A stretch of 64,000 nt of DNA from Liminaster sp017519885 (lineage in GTDB: Bacteria; Bacteroidota; Bacteroidia; Bacteroidales; UBA3663). This document shows positions 1 to 8,334 of this stretch, piece by piece (within the stretch, counting starts at the first letter, position 1; each line of letters begins with the position of its first letter). The stretch spans positions 133,810-197,809 of the forward strand of contig JAFWRO010000012.1 of NCBI GenBank assembly GCA_017519885.1. The letters run 5' to 3'. The position numbers were made by a program, and so were the translations under genes. Under the pieces are notes generated by a model. It did not search any database, was not told where the DNA came from, and worked only from the letters and a program-made list of their open reading frames with translations.

Positions 1-482
1 CAGTCCATACCGACAGAAAGGTTGATGGTTCCTGGGTTGAGGAACTTCGAAATCTCGACCACATCATTGTCTACCTCCTGCCAGCCAGTGCAGAACTGTG
101 TCTGAGCAATACCTTGCACGGTATAGTACCAATGTTCAGTGGCCTGATAACCAAGTTTGGTGGTCCACTTGAGAATATCGTTATTGGTGATAAACGTGCG
201 ATACTGACTGCTTGCGTTCACAAAACCGAGTTTGGCTTCGATAGCGTTGTCCCAAGCGAACTTCTCATACTTGTAGTTGAATGTGTAATCAGCAGTACCG
301 AGCAGAGCGAAACTCGACACGCCGCCCTTGTACCAGTTCTTCGAAATGTAGCCCTGGGTGAACTGCAGACTGGCATTGCCCGACTTGGTCCAGCGCTTGT
401 TGGCATCTTCGGCAGCATCTTCTGCCATTACACTTGTTGCCGCCATCGACAAGACGATGGCCGAAAGAATCAGTTTTTTCAT
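1..482 (-). CDS. DUF3078 outer-membrane protein, 3' end cut by window
   Basis: Only the first ~160 codons are present; the gene runs off the left edge. The product starts MKKLILSAIVLSMAATSVMA, a clear Sec signal peptide. It continues with alternating aromatic/polar stretches (ISKNWYKGGVSSFALLG, NNDILKWTTKLGYQ, TEHWYYTVQGIAQTQF) typical of DUF3078 proteins of Bacteroidota, which are predicted beta-barrel or barrel-associated outer-membrane proteins of unknown function. The start is fixed by the signal peptide. A matching minus-strand promoter lies about 100 bp upstream. The family assignment rests on recognised sequence pattern; a role cannot be stated. Confidence 0.75.
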   Translation of the reverse strand, partial: MKKLILSAIVLSMAATSVMAEDAAEDANKRWTKSGNASLQFTQGYISKNWYKGGVSSFALLGTADYTFNYKYEKFAWDNAIEAKLGFVNASSQYRTFITNNDILKWTTKLGYQATEHWYYTVQGIAQTQFCTGWQEVDNDVVEISKFLNPGTINLSVGMD

Positions 483-582
483 AATTTTATTGGTTTTAGT
501 TATGAATTTTGAGTTCTTGATTGATGAATAGTGGGGAAGCCCCAATTGTAATTTGATATTTGTCAATTGATAAATACAAATG

Positions 583-614
583 CAAAATTATAACAATTAT
601 TCCTTATTTGCAAA
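583..614 (-). promoter_or_regulatory. Bacteroidota promoter of the DUF3078 gene
   Basis: On the minus strand a TAATTTTG -7 box (583-590, seen as CAAAATTA) lies exactly 20 bp from a TTTG -33 box (611-614, seen as CAAA). This matches the TTTG-N19/20-TAnnTTTG consensus of Bacteroidota sigma-ABfr promoters. Predicted transcription starts near 576 and leaves a leader of about 95 nt. Confidence 0.6.
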
Positions 615-639
615 AAAAATTGATAAAACGACCAAAAAA

Positions 640-671
640 TTTGTTTTTTTGGCATTTTTGTCCTATCTTTG
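640..671 (+). promoter_or_regulatory. Bacteroidota promoter of the structured RNA
   Basis: TTTG at 640-643, a 20-bp spacer, then TATCTTTG at 664-671: a full match to the Bacteroidota consensus. It diverges from the DUF3078 promoter, and a start near 677 would begin the structured RNA annotated next. Confidence 0.65.
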
Positions 672-676
672 CAACC

Positions 677-820
677 GCTAAAAGACAAAAGATGCTATAT
701 AAACGTCCGCTCACGCGGCCTGATCTACTCGGCCGAATGGGAATGGTGACCAGGGGTTATGACAAAATCACGTCATGACCAATGGTTTAGACCAAAAGCG
801 ACGGGTATATGGCTTTTTTG
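677..820 (+). ncRNA. Candidate small structured RNA with promoter and terminator
   Basis: About 145 nt, not assigned to a known class. A long closing stem pairs 694-711 with 797-813, with an AA/GG internal mismatch and one bulged C, and is followed at once by T6 (814-819), as in a Rho-independent terminator. Inside are a 5-bp hairpin (716-720/731-735) and a 9-bp hairpin (755-763/772-780, one G-U pair). The loop of the latter ends UCAC (768-771) and can pair with GUGA at 746-749, suggesting a pseudoknot. A consensus promoter lies just upstream. It could be a free-standing sRNA or a transcription-attenuating leader of the downstream zinc-ribbon gene. The promoter-to-terminator layout resembles the described Bacteroidales-1 RNA class, but I cannot confirm identity and that class is usually near the L20 gene. 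Confidence 0.5.
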
Positions 821-875
821 TGTCCCAAAACAAAATTGTTAATTATTAATTGTTAATTGTTATTTTTATATTATT

Positions 876-1667
876 ATGCCAAAGATTGAAAAAGAATTCA
901 GTGTAGAAGAGAAGCTGGCTAACCTTTACAAGCTGCAGCTTTACGTTTCGGAAATCGACCGTATCAAGGGTCTTCGTGGTGAACTGCCACAGGAAGTGGA
1001 GGATATGGAACGCGAGGTGGAAGAACTCAACGCCCGCATTGCCAAGTTCCACGAGGACATCGAGGCCTGCCATCACAAGATCCAGGATATGCAGGAGAAG
1101 ATCACCCAGGCCGAAGAGCTGATTGAGCAGTACACCCATCAGCAGGATGATGTACAGAACAACAAGCAGTATGAGTTCCTGACCAAGGAGATTGAGTATC
1201 AGGGTCTGGAAATCGAACTGGCCAACAAGCGCATCCGCGAAAACCTTGACCAGATTGCCTTGTTCGAAGAGAGAGAGGCCAACTGCCGCAAGGAAGTGGA
1301 AGAGCGCCGTGGCGACCTTGAGACCAAGAAGGGCGAGTTAGACGAGATCATCGCCGAGACCCGCAACGAGGAGGAAGTAATGCGCGAGAAGGCTAAGAAG
1401 ATCGAGAACTCGATGACCGACAAGAGCCTGATGACAACGTTCCAGCGCATCCACCGCAAGGCACACAACGGCCTGGCTATCGTTCCCATCGAGCGCGAAT
1501 CTTGCTCAGGTTGCTTCAACAAGGTGACCCCACAGCGTCAGATTGATGTGAAGCTCCGCAAAAAGATCATTACCTGCGAATACTGCGGCCGTATCCTCAT
1601 CGACGAAGACCTGGCCAACCAGAACGAGATGCGTCGCCGCAAGAAGGGACTCCTGGCCGGCCTCTAA
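876..1667 (+). CDS. Coiled-coil C4 zinc-ribbon protein (PF02591 type)
   Basis: 263 residues. Residues ~10-200 are heptad-rich and charged, predicting a long antiparallel coiled coil. The C-terminus carries a zinc ribbon with two cysteine pairs, CSGC and CEYC, separated by about 25 residues. This is the family often encoded beside nif3 in other bacteria; no Nif3 gene is visible here, but the left neighbourhood is occupied by an RNA-like element. Proposed family roles (nucleic-acid binding, ribosome-associated quality control) are not proven for this branch. dnaB starts 6 nt after its stop, so the two are probably co-transcribed. The ATG follows an AT-rich leader built of TTAATTGT-like repeats. 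Confidence 0.8.
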   Translation: MPKIEKEFSVEEKLANLYKLQLYVSEIDRIKGLRGELPQEVEDMEREVEELNARIAKFHEDIEACHHKIQDMQEKITQAEELIEQYTHQQDDVQNNKQYEFLTKEIEYQGLEIELANKRIRENLDQIALFEEREANCRKEVEERRGDLETKKGELDEIIAETRNEEEVMREKAKKIENSMTDKSLMTTFQRIHRKAHNGLAIVPIERESCSGCFNKVTPQRQIDVKLRKKIITCEYCGRILIDEDLANQNEMRRRKKGLLAGL

Positions 1668-1673
1668 TGCGAC

Positions 1674-3257
1674 ATGCCTACAAACAACAATTTTAGTTCA
1701 AACGGAAGTGCGCCGGCTAACCGTCGCAATACCCGTACACAATCGCCCCAGCAACCTGCTTTGGGCAAGGTGCAGCCTCAAGCCACCGAGGTGGAAGAGG
1801 CTGTGCTGGGTGCCCTTATGCTCGAAAAGGACGCCTACTCGGTAATCTCCGACCTGCTGAAGCCCGAATCGTTCTACGACCACAAGCACCAGCTGATCTT
1901 TGCAGCCATCCAGGAACTGGCATTCAACCAGGAACCTATCGACATGCTGACGGTGACCAACCGTCTGCAACGCAATGGTGTGATCGAAGAGGTGGGCGGT
2001 GCCTATTACATCGCCACTCTGACGGGCAAGGTTGGCTCGGCGGCCAACATCGAGTATCATGCGAAAATCATCGCCCAGAAGTCGCTGGCACGCCAACTGA
2101 TCAACTATGCAGGCAAGCTCGAGTCGGCAGCGTTCGACGAAACGACCGACATCGACGCCTTGATGCAAAGTGCCGAAGGTGAGCTGTTCCAACTCTCGCA
2201 ACACAACATCAAGAAGGACGTCATCCAGATTGACCCCGTGATTCAGGATGCGCTGAAAAAAATCGAGCAGGCTTCGAATCGCGAAGACGGTCTTTCGGGT
2301 CTACCTTCTGGTTTCCACGACCTGGACAAGATGACCTCAGGCTGGCAGAACACCGACCTGGTAATCATCGCCGCACGTCCTGCCATGGGCAAGACGGCGC
2401 TGGTGCTTTCGATGGTGAAGAACATGGCGGTGAACTACAACATCCCCGTCGGTATGTTCAGTCTGGAAATGAGTAACCTTCAGCTCGTGAACCGATTGCT
2501 GCAGAACGTCTGTGAAATCTCGGGCGAGAAGGTTAAGAGCGGTAGGCTGACCAACGATGAGTGGACCAAACTGACCACTCGCATCACCCAACTGCAAGGT
2601 GCCCCCATCTATGTGGACGACACCCCGGGTCTGTCGGTATTCGAACTTCGTACGAAAGCCCGCCGACTGGTGCGCGAACATGGCGTGAAGATCATTATGA
2701 TCGACTACCTGCAGCTGATGACGGCCGCTGGCATGCAGTTCGGTTCGCGCGAACAGGAGGTTTCGACCATTTCGCGTTCGCTGAAAGGATTGGCCAAGGA
2801 ACTCGACATCCCGATCATCGCACTGTCGCAGTTGAACCGTGGTGTCGAGACTCGCCAAGGCGAAGGCAAGCGTCCACAACTGGCTGACCTCCGCGAGTCG
2901 GGTGCCATCGAACAGGATGCCGATATGGTGTGCTTCATCCATCGCCCCGAGTACTACAAGATCTTCGAGGATGAGAAAGGCAACGACCTGCGCGGCCTGG
3001 CCGAAATCATCATCGCCAAGCATCGTAGCGGTTCGGTAGGCGACGTCCGCCTGAGGTTCCGTGGCGAGTTCGTTCGTTTCCAGAACCTTGACGAGGACTC
3101 GAGCCTCACCCCCACCCTCACCCCTTGGAGCGGTGACCACGAACTGACGTCCCGCATGGACAACGAACCACGTCCCGACATGTCACAACAGCCTAATGGT
3201 TTCGAAGCTCCTTCGGGCGGCTTCGGCGCACCCGAACCAGGGGAAGCTCCATTTTAA
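1674..3257 (+). CDS. dnaB: Replicative DNA helicase DnaB
   Basis: 527 residues, slightly longer than E. coli DnaB because of a polar N-terminal ~35-residue extension and a Pro/Gly-rich tail. The DnaB N-terminal domain covers ~35-140 and the RecA-like ATPase ~200-470. Visible motifs are Walker A ARPAMGKTA (~233-241), Walker B IMIDYLQLM, SQLNRGVE with the catalytic-region Arg, and LRESGAIEQDAD. DnaB is the hexameric 5'-3' helicase that unwinds the replication fork and recruits primase. No intein interrupts the ATPase domain. The upstream zinc-ribbon gene is close enough for one transcript. A 10-bp tandem repeat begins at the stop codon. Confidence 0.95.
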   Translation: MPTNNNFSSNGSAPANRRNTRTQSPQQPALGKVQPQATEVEEAVLGALMLEKDAYSVISDLLKPESFYDHKHQLIFAAIQELAFNQEPIDMLTVTNRLQRNGVIEEVGGAYYIATLTGKVGSAANIEYHAKIIAQKSLARQLINYAGKLESAAFDETTDIDALMQSAEGELFQLSQHNIKKDVIQIDPVIQDALKKIEQASNREDGLSGLPSGFHDLDKMTSGWQNTDLVIIAARPAMGKTALVLSMVKNMAVNYNIPVGMFSLEMSNLQLVNRLLQNVCEISGEKVKSGRLTNDEWTKLTTRITQLQGAPIYVDDTPGLSVFELRTKARRLVREHGVKIIMIDYLQLMTAAGMQFGSREQEVSTISRSLKGLAKELDIPIIALSQLNRGVETRQGEGKRPQLADLRESGAIEQDADMVCFIHRPEYYKIFEDEKGNDLRGLAEIIIAKHRSGSVGDVRLRFRGEFVRFQNLDEDSSLTPTLTPWSGDHELTSRMDNEPRPDMSQQPNGFEAPSGGFGAPEPGEAPF

Positions 3258-3303
3258 AGGTTATGAAAGGTTAAGAGGGGTTAAGAAAGGTTCGAAGGGT
3301 TCG
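3256..3303 (+). repeat. 10-bp tandem repeat (AAAGGTTAAG-like), about 5 units
   Basis: Units at 3256, 3266, 3276, 3286 and 3296 vary around AAAGGTTAAG and start inside the dnaB stop codon. No hairpin is needed to explain them. A segment just downstream, TTTCGGAATATCG around 3308-3320, recurs inverted in the 58151-58182 repeat. Confidence 0.6.
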
Positions 3304-3382
3304 TTTTTTTCGGAATATCGAAATACCGTTATCACGTAATTCCGATATAACTTAATACCGAATCGCGTGAAGAAATAATATA

Positions 3383-4078
3383 ATGATGAATATTTCAAAT
3401 AAGATAGGAATTGCATCGATTGCGCTGACCATGCTGGCAGGGCATATGACGGCACAGGAAGTCGTCGCGCCCAACTATCGTGAGATCCGCACATCGATAC
3501 AGAACAGCAAGAGCCCGAACTACTATCCACAGCTCATGCGGAGATACTTGGAAAACGATACCACACTCACCCTCGAGCAATATCGATGCCTCTACTATGG
3601 CTATACGCTCCAAGAGGACTTCGTGCCCTATCAGAAAGAAAGGGAGAAACTCTTCGAGATACGCCGCGAACTGGTCAACACCAATGGCAGCAAGTCAACC
3701 TGCACCGAGGCCATCAAAGTGGCGCAATCGGCACTGGAGGACGATCCATTCGACCTGCTTGCCATCTCCACACTCGCATTCTCGTACCTTCAGTTGAAAG
3801 ACACGGTGAGCCACTCGCTGTGGAACAACAAGCAGGATGCACTACTCGATGCCATCGTGTCGAGCGGTGATGGTACAGATGTTGATGATGCCATCCACGT
3901 CATCAATCTCGAGCATGAATACGAAGTGCTGAACCGTCTGGGTCTGCAAATCGAATCCGACTCGCTTTGCAACGACAACGTGGAATATCTGAGGGTCCAG
4001 CCGAATGCCGAGGACGTGAGAGGCGTCTTCTTCAACTTTGGCGCTTGCCGACAGGCTTATCGCAAGAAGTATGAGTGA
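3383..4078 (+). CDS. DUF4919 family secreted protein
   Basis: 231 residues. The N-terminus (MMNISNKIGIASIALTMLAG) is a signal peptide ending near GHMTAQ. The mature part (PNYREIRTSIQNSKSPNYYP, LTLEQYRCLYYGYTLQEDF, FDLLAISTLAFSYLQLKD) matches the DUF4919 pattern of Bacteroidota, a helical TPR-like periplasmic family of unknown function. Two adjacent ATGs (3383 and 3386) are possible starts. It follows dnaB by 125 bp and faces htrA, with a shared bidirectional terminator between them. Confidence 0.75.
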   Translation: MMNISNKIGIASIALTMLAGHMTAQEVVAPNYREIRTSIQNSKSPNYYPQLMRRYLENDTTLTLEQYRCLYYGYTLQEDFVPYQKEREKLFEIRRELVNTNGSKSTCTEAIKVAQSALEDDPFDLLAISTLAFSYLQLKDTVSHSLWNNKQDALLDAIVSSGDGTDVDDAIHVINLEHEYEVLNRLGLQIESDSLCNDNVEYLRVQPNAEDVRGVFFNFGACRQAYRKKYE

Positions 4079-4090
4079 CAAATAGAGAAT

Positions 4091-4126
4091 CTAGTACATC
4101 TAGAATATCTAGTACATCTAGATAAA
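4091..4126. repeat. 9-bp tandem repeat, CTAG-phased, 4 units
   Basis: Units CTAGTACAT, CTAGAATAT, CTAGTACAT and CTAGATAAA start every 9 bp from 4091. They sit between the stop of the DUF4919 gene and the terminator. Arrays with the same 9-bp phase occur at 36354 and 42876. Confidence 0.7.
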
Positions 4127-4128
4127 AT

Positions 4129-4164
4129 TTAGGGGCGCATCACGCAATCGTGATACGCCCCTAA
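4129..4164. terminator. Bidirectional terminator between convergent genes
   Basis: Inverted repeat of about 14 bp with one mismatch: GGGGCG-C-ATCACG (from 4132) pairs with CGTGAT-A-CGCCCC (to 4161), loop of 6 nt, flanked by AAATTT/ACT runs. It serves the DUF4919 gene and htrA. Confidence 0.85.
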
Positions 4165-4183
4165 CTATTGAAGAAAAATCACC

Positions 4184-5692
4184 TTACTTAGAAAGATCTA
4201 CAGCGAAGTAACCCACACGGCCTTGAGCAGTAACTGCGGCGATGAACATCACAGGATCCTGATCGGCAGAACGCTTGGTGGTAAGCTGGTTGAAGATGTT
4301 CTCGATGTCCTTGTCGCTCTTCACGGCCTGGTCATTGATCTTGATGATGACCATCTTCTCGCGAAGACCTGCACGATAGAAGAGTCCGTTGGTCTCAAGC
4401 TTATCAATCTGTACGCCTGTACGAACGCCATAGCGGATGAGTTCCTCGGCAGAGAGATTCTTGAATGTGGCACCCAGTTTGTCAATACCCTTTGTCTGGA
4501 TCACGTCGGTGTTGCCCTTGGTGTTCTTGAGCGTGACGGTGAAGTTCTTCTTTTCACCCTTACGATCGACTACGACCTTCACCTTATCGCCTGGACGATA
4601 GCGGGCAATCTCGCCTTGGAGTTGAGCCATGGTATTGATGGTGGTTCCGTTGACTGAAGTGATGACGTCACCTGGCTTGATGCCTGCCTCTGAAGCGCCT
4701 CCATCTTCGGATACCTGATCGACATAAACGCCCTCGTTGACCTTCAGATCCTTCTGCTCAACCACGTCGGCATTGACATCACCACCGATGATACCGAGCA
4801 GTGCACGCTGAACGGTACCGTACTGCTTCAAGTCGGTTACAACCTTGCTCACAATGCTCGAAGGCACTGCGAAGGAATAACCTGCATAGTTGCCGGTCTG
4901 CGAATAGATTGCGGTATTGATGCCCACAAGTTCACCGGCCGTATTGACGAGGGCGCCACCCGAGTTACCGGGATTGACGGCTGCATCGGTCTGGATGAAA
5001 CTTTCGATACCGAGTTTGCTGCTGCCTACACTGATGCTACGTGCCTTGGCGCTGACGATACCTGCGGTGACTGTGCTGGTGAGGTTGAATGGATTGCCCA
5101 CGGCAAGTACCCATTCGCCTATCTTCAGCGCATCACTCTGTCCAATAGGGATGGTGGGAAGGTCCTTGGCATCAATCTTGAGCAAAGCGATGTCTGTGGT
5201 AGGATCAGTGCCCACAAGAGTTGCGGTGAACTGACGACGATCGTTGAGGGTGACGGTGAGTTCGTCAGCCTTTTCAATCACGTGATTGTTGGTGACGATG
5301 TATCCATCGCTCGAGATAATGACACCCGAACCGGCGCCAACGGGCATAGGATCGCTCGACTGTGGCTCCTCCTGACGCTGGCCACGCTGACCGAAGAAGA
5401 AGTCGAAGAAAGGATCGTTCATACCACCGAACGACTGAGTCTGACGTACCTGCTTGTTGGTGATGCCCACCACGGCATTCACCGTCTTCTCGGCTGCACG
5501 CGTGAAGTCATTATCGGTCACCGAACCCGTGGAGGTGGTGAAAAAGCCAGTAGGTGTTAGTGATATCGAACTATCCTGCTGGGCAAGGGTATTTACCATC
5601 CTGCCCTCCATTACCTTAAATGTGGCTACAGCAGTCACACCACTCACTACAACCATTGCTCCTAAGAGCTTTAATACACTACTTGTTTTCAT
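4184..5692 (-). CDS. htrA: Periplasmic serine protease HtrA/DegQ family
   Basis: 502 residues from the ATG at 5692. An N-terminal hydrophobic segment (residues 7-26) acts as signal or anchor. The trypsin-like domain has the triad His137 (VTNNHV), Asp167 (DPTTDIAL) and Ser244 (NPGNSGGA). Two PDZ domains follow (~270-370, beginning near LLGIIGG, and ~410-500). A Phe/Gly-rich segment around residues 88-105 (MNDPFFDFFFG) resembles the regulatory LA-loop region. The enzyme degrades misfolded envelope proteins. A TTG-initiated 23-residue extension is open but overlaps the promoter at 5749-5756, so the ATG is preferred. It is transcribed divergently from rnpB. Confidence 0.92.
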   Translation of the reverse strand: MKTSSVLKLLGAMVVVSGVTAVATFKVMEGRMVNTLAQQDSSISLTPTGFFTTSTGSVTDNDFTRAAEKTVNAVVGITNKQVRQTQSFGGMNDPFFDFFFGQRGQRQEEPQSSDPMPVGAGSGVIISSDGYIVTNNHVIEKADELTVTLNDRRQFTATLVGTDPTTDIALLKIDAKDLPTIPIGQSDALKIGEWVLAVGNPFNLTSTVTAGIVSAKARSISVGSSKLGIESFIQTDAAVNPGNSGGALVNTAGELVGINTAIYSQTGNYAGYSFAVPSSIVSKVVTDLKQYGTVQRALLGIIGGDVNADVVEQKDLKVNEGVYVDQVSEDGGASEAGIKPGDVITSVNGTTINTMAQLQGEIARYRPGDKVKVVVDRKGEKKNFTVTLKNTKGNTDVIQTKGIDKLGATFKNLSAEELIRYGVRTGVQIDKLETNGLFYRAGLREKMVIIKINDQAVKSDKDIENIFNQLTTKRSADQDPVMFIAAVTAQGRVGYFAVDLSK

Positions 5693-5748
5693 AACTATTT
5701 TTGAATTTTTAATTGTTGATTTCTTGTTTTTCGTCTTATTTGACGATG

Positions 5749-5756
5749 CAAAGATA
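5749..5756 (-). promoter_or_regulatory. -7 box of the htrA promoter
   Basis: TATCTTTG on the minus strand (CAAAGATA on plus), about 60 bp upstream of the chosen htrA ATG. It lies inside the TTG-extended frame, arguing against that longer protein. Confidence 0.55.
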
Positions 5757-5872
5757 CACAAGTTTAAGCTAATTAAGTTAAAATGGGACGAAATTTTAAC
5801 ATTTTCTATTAAAAAAGGGGCAAAGAATTAAAATTTTGATTTCCGTTTACATTCATTTTAAATAATTTTGCG

Positions 5873-5880
5873 TATCTTTG
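5873..5880 (+). promoter_or_regulatory. -7 box of the rnpB promoter
   Basis: TATCTTTG ends 5 bp before the first paired base of RNase P RNA. No convincing TTTG -33 box was found at the usual distance, so the upstream half is weak. Confidence 0.6.
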
Positions 5881-5885
5881 CGCCC

Positions 5886-6268
5886 GCAGTAGGCCTGTCT
5901 GTCGCTCGCTCCACGCGAGAGGAAAGTCCGGGCTACACAGGGCTCCATGCCGGTTAACAGCCGGTAGGCGGCGACGTTTAGGTTAACGTAACAGAAAATA
6001 ACCGCCCCGCAAGGGGTAAGGGTGAAAAGGCGAGGTAAGAGCTCACCGCACACTTGGTAACAAGGCGTGGCTGTACGTCCCATGGGTTGTAAGATCATGT
6101 ATACTGGTGGTTGGTACGTGTCGGAAACGATACTGTGTCCATGAAGGGCGGCCCGTCCAAGCCAGGGGGTAGATTGCTAAAGTGCGTCAGTAATGGCGAA
6201 CTCAGATCAATGGCAGACACCTGTCGAAAGACAGGGACGGAACCCGGCTTATCAGCCTACTGCATTTT
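5886..6268 (+). ncRNA. rnpB: RNase P RNA, bacterial class A
   Basis: Catalytic RNA that removes 5' leaders from precursor tRNAs. The terminal helix pairs GCAGTAGGC (5886-5894) with GCCTACTGC (6255-6263). Conserved blocks are present in order: GAGGAAAGTCCGGGCT, ACAGAAAATAACCGCC, GGGTGAAAAGGCGAGGTAAG with GAGCTCACCG, and finally GGAACCCGGCTTA. The total of about 380 nt fits class A. The T6 run at 6265-6270 directly after the closing helix probably terminates it. The next gene starts 15 nt later, so some read-through into it is plausible. Confidence 0.96.
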
Positions 6269-6284
6269 TTACTAAAAACCGAGA

Positions 6285-8303
6285 ATGGCGGACAAAGACA
6301 AGCAGGCTAGGACATACGAAAAAGTAGTGCGGCGGCTGGTGAACGGACAACTGCAAAACGCGTTGACGTTGATCAGCAAGTATTGTGTTTTGGAGCCACG
6401 TCTTTATTCCATTGGCGAAGAAGCCGAAACGGTACAGAAGGACTACGACCGCATGCTCTCCTTTTTGGCAAAAGGAACTCACGATCCCAAACTTCAGGAA
6501 CAACACGACATCCTGATGGAGCGTGCCTGGAAACTTGCCGAAAGCCTTTACGATGCCGAACAACCTGTGGAGTTACCCTTCGAGGAAACCGTCAGTGTAC
6601 TCCTCGAGCAACTTCTGGCCGAACCCGAAAATGACCATTGCCTCAACCGCATCTTCGAGCAAGTGGCAGAAAGCAGACATATACCTAAGGCAGATCGCAA
6701 GGAGCTGCATAAGGCCATGCTCAACGACAGCATACCCGAATATGTGCGTGCTACCCTCCTTTCGGCCATCACGCTGCACCTGACACAAAACTTTGATGCC
6801 CGCATGGTGGAGGATCTCTACACCTATACGCTCGACGATCAGCCGGTGCAACTTCAGATGCAGGCGTGGATCACATTGGTTTTTGTCGCCCTCATCCATA
6901 CCCATCGCATCGAACATCTGCCCCGTCTGCGAGAACAGTACCAGTTCATCTGCGAGAGCCAGCCAGATTTGCTATTCGACATACAGATTGCCCTTTTGCA
7001 GTGCCGTGAGGCATTCTCCTTCGACAAGAAACTGCACAAGATCATCAACCAGGATGGCGAAGAGGATGAATTCAGCGAGCAGGAACGCGTCAGGGAATTC
7101 TTTGAGTTCATCACTGAAGGCATCGACACCACCCTATCGATGTTCTCCCACCTCAAGAAAATCAAGTTCTTCAGCGGCGAAGGTACACGTCACCATTGGC
7201 TCGAACCCTTCAGCCTTACGCAGCCCGACATCAAGGCCGTGCTCGACGAGAATCCCAAGGCACTGCCATGGACGAGGATGATGATGGCTTCCGTTGCCCA
7301 ATGCAACACCGACAAGTACGGTTCGTTTATGACCATGCAGGCCTATAACAAGGACCTGATGGCCAACATCAGCGAGAAACTGCAAGAGAAAGGGTTGGTC
7401 TTCGACGACATTCTGCCGGTAAGTCCACTCTACGTGATGCGCAACTATCTGCACGACCTCTTCCGCTACTGCAATATGCATCCCAAGGGCGAAGAGATGC
7501 GTTATCCACTCTTCGATCCCAACCTCGACTTGAGCCAGAACAAATGGCTCTGCAACGGCATCAGCCACCCTGACCAGTTGAAGAAGACCGCCGAGTTCCT
7601 TTTCCGCAAGGAACGTTGGGACGAGGCCTGCATCACTTACAGCACCCTGCTCAAACATGAAGTGACCGAAGAGACCCTGCAGAAACTCTACTACGCCATG
7701 TGGAACGGCGAAAGCAGCTACGACAAACGCAAGGCCACGCAGACGCTCATCAAGTGCAACACCCTCTTCCCCGGCAACAAGTGGACACTCCGTCATCTGG
7801 CCGATGCTTATCACGAAGCACAGGAATATGAGATAGAGGGACAGGTGCTCCACGAGGCGCTCGAACATTTCCCCGACGACCCGACGATGCTGATGCGCCT
7901 GGGACGATGCCTCACCTGCCAGGACCGAATAGATGAAGCCATCGAGATACTCTACAAGGCCGACATCAAGAAGGAAGGGCAACTGCGCGTGCATCGCGAA
8001 TTGGCCAACGCCCTCTTCCTGACCTGCGACCACACACGAGCCGAGCGATTCATCCGTATGGTGCTGAGCCGTCCTGAGCCCGATATGGACGATTGGATAC
8101 TGGGCGGGCATATAGCCCTTCAGGACCAAGACATCCCTCTTGCCGTCGAACGATACAAGAAGGCGAACGACACAGCGTATGCCTATAACGGAATACTCCG
8201 CGACAAACCTAAACTCATACGTGCCGGCATCGCCGAACACATCATCCTCCTTGTGATGGAACTTTTGTTAAAGGATTTGCAGGCCACTTCGAATCCCTCT
8301 TAA
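6285..8303 (+). CDS. Large cytoplasmic TPR protein, function unknown
   Basis: 672 residues with no signal peptide or membrane segment. The whole chain is helical. Recognisable tetratricopeptide-like pairs occur in the last third (~460-660), e.g. KERWDEACITYSTLL, WTLRHLADAYHEAQEYEIEG and DRIDEAIEILYKADI. The first 450 residues look like degenerate helical repeats. Similar hypothetical proteins are common in Bacteroidales, presumably as scaffolds, but no function is known to me. It lies immediately after rnpB and 31 bp before leuS, so it may share transcripts with leuS. Confidence 0.7.
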   Translation: MADKDKQARTYEKVVRRLVNGQLQNALTLISKYCVLEPRLYSIGEEAETVQKDYDRMLSFLAKGTHDPKLQEQHDILMERAWKLAESLYDAEQPVELPFEETVSVLLEQLLAEPENDHCLNRIFEQVAESRHIPKADRKELHKAMLNDSIPEYVRATLLSAITLHLTQNFDARMVEDLYTYTLDDQPVQLQMQAWITLVFVALIHTHRIEHLPRLREQYQFICESQPDLLFDIQIALLQCREAFSFDKKLHKIINQDGEEDEFSEQERVREFFEFITEGIDTTLSMFSHLKKIKFFSGEGTRHHWLEPFSLTQPDIKAVLDENPKALPWTRMMMASVAQCNTDKYGSFMTMQAYNKDLMANISEKLQEKGLVFDDILPVSPLYVMRNYLHDLFRYCNMHPKGEEMRYPLFDPNLDLSQNKWLCNGISHPDQLKKTAEFLFRKERWDEACITYSTLLKHEVTEETLQKLYYAMWNGESSYDKRKATQTLIKCNTLFPGNKWTLRHLADAYHEAQEYEIEGQVLHEALEHFPDDPTMLMRLGRCLTCQDRIDEAIEILYKADIKKEGQLRVHRELANALFLTCDHTRAERFIRMVLSRPEPDMDDWILGGHIALQDQDIPLAVERYKKANDTAYAYNGILRDKPKLIRAGIAEHIILLVMELLLKDLQATSNPS

Positions 8304-8334
8304 CTCTTCGAACAATTATTAACTCTACATAAAA

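Noticed and set aside
114..512. 132-codon plus-strand frame at the left edge
   Set aside because: Antisense to the DUF3078 signal peptide and strands, and overlaps its start.
560..778. 72-codon plus-strand frame
   Set aside because: It overlaps the promoter and the structured RNA and has no coding character.
671..820. tRNA, tmRNA, SRP RNA or a TPP/cobalamin riboswitch
   Set aside because: None of the conserved blocks of these RNAs (T-loop, SRP GGAA loop motif, TPP CUGAGA, cobalamin B12 box) was found.
5693..5761. TTG-initiated N-terminal extension of HtrA
   Set aside because: It would bury the promoter box and place 23 basic residues before the signal sequence.
7134..8240. 368-codon minus-strand frame
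   Set aside because: Shadow of the TPR protein gene; the plus strand has the TPR motifs and normal codon use.
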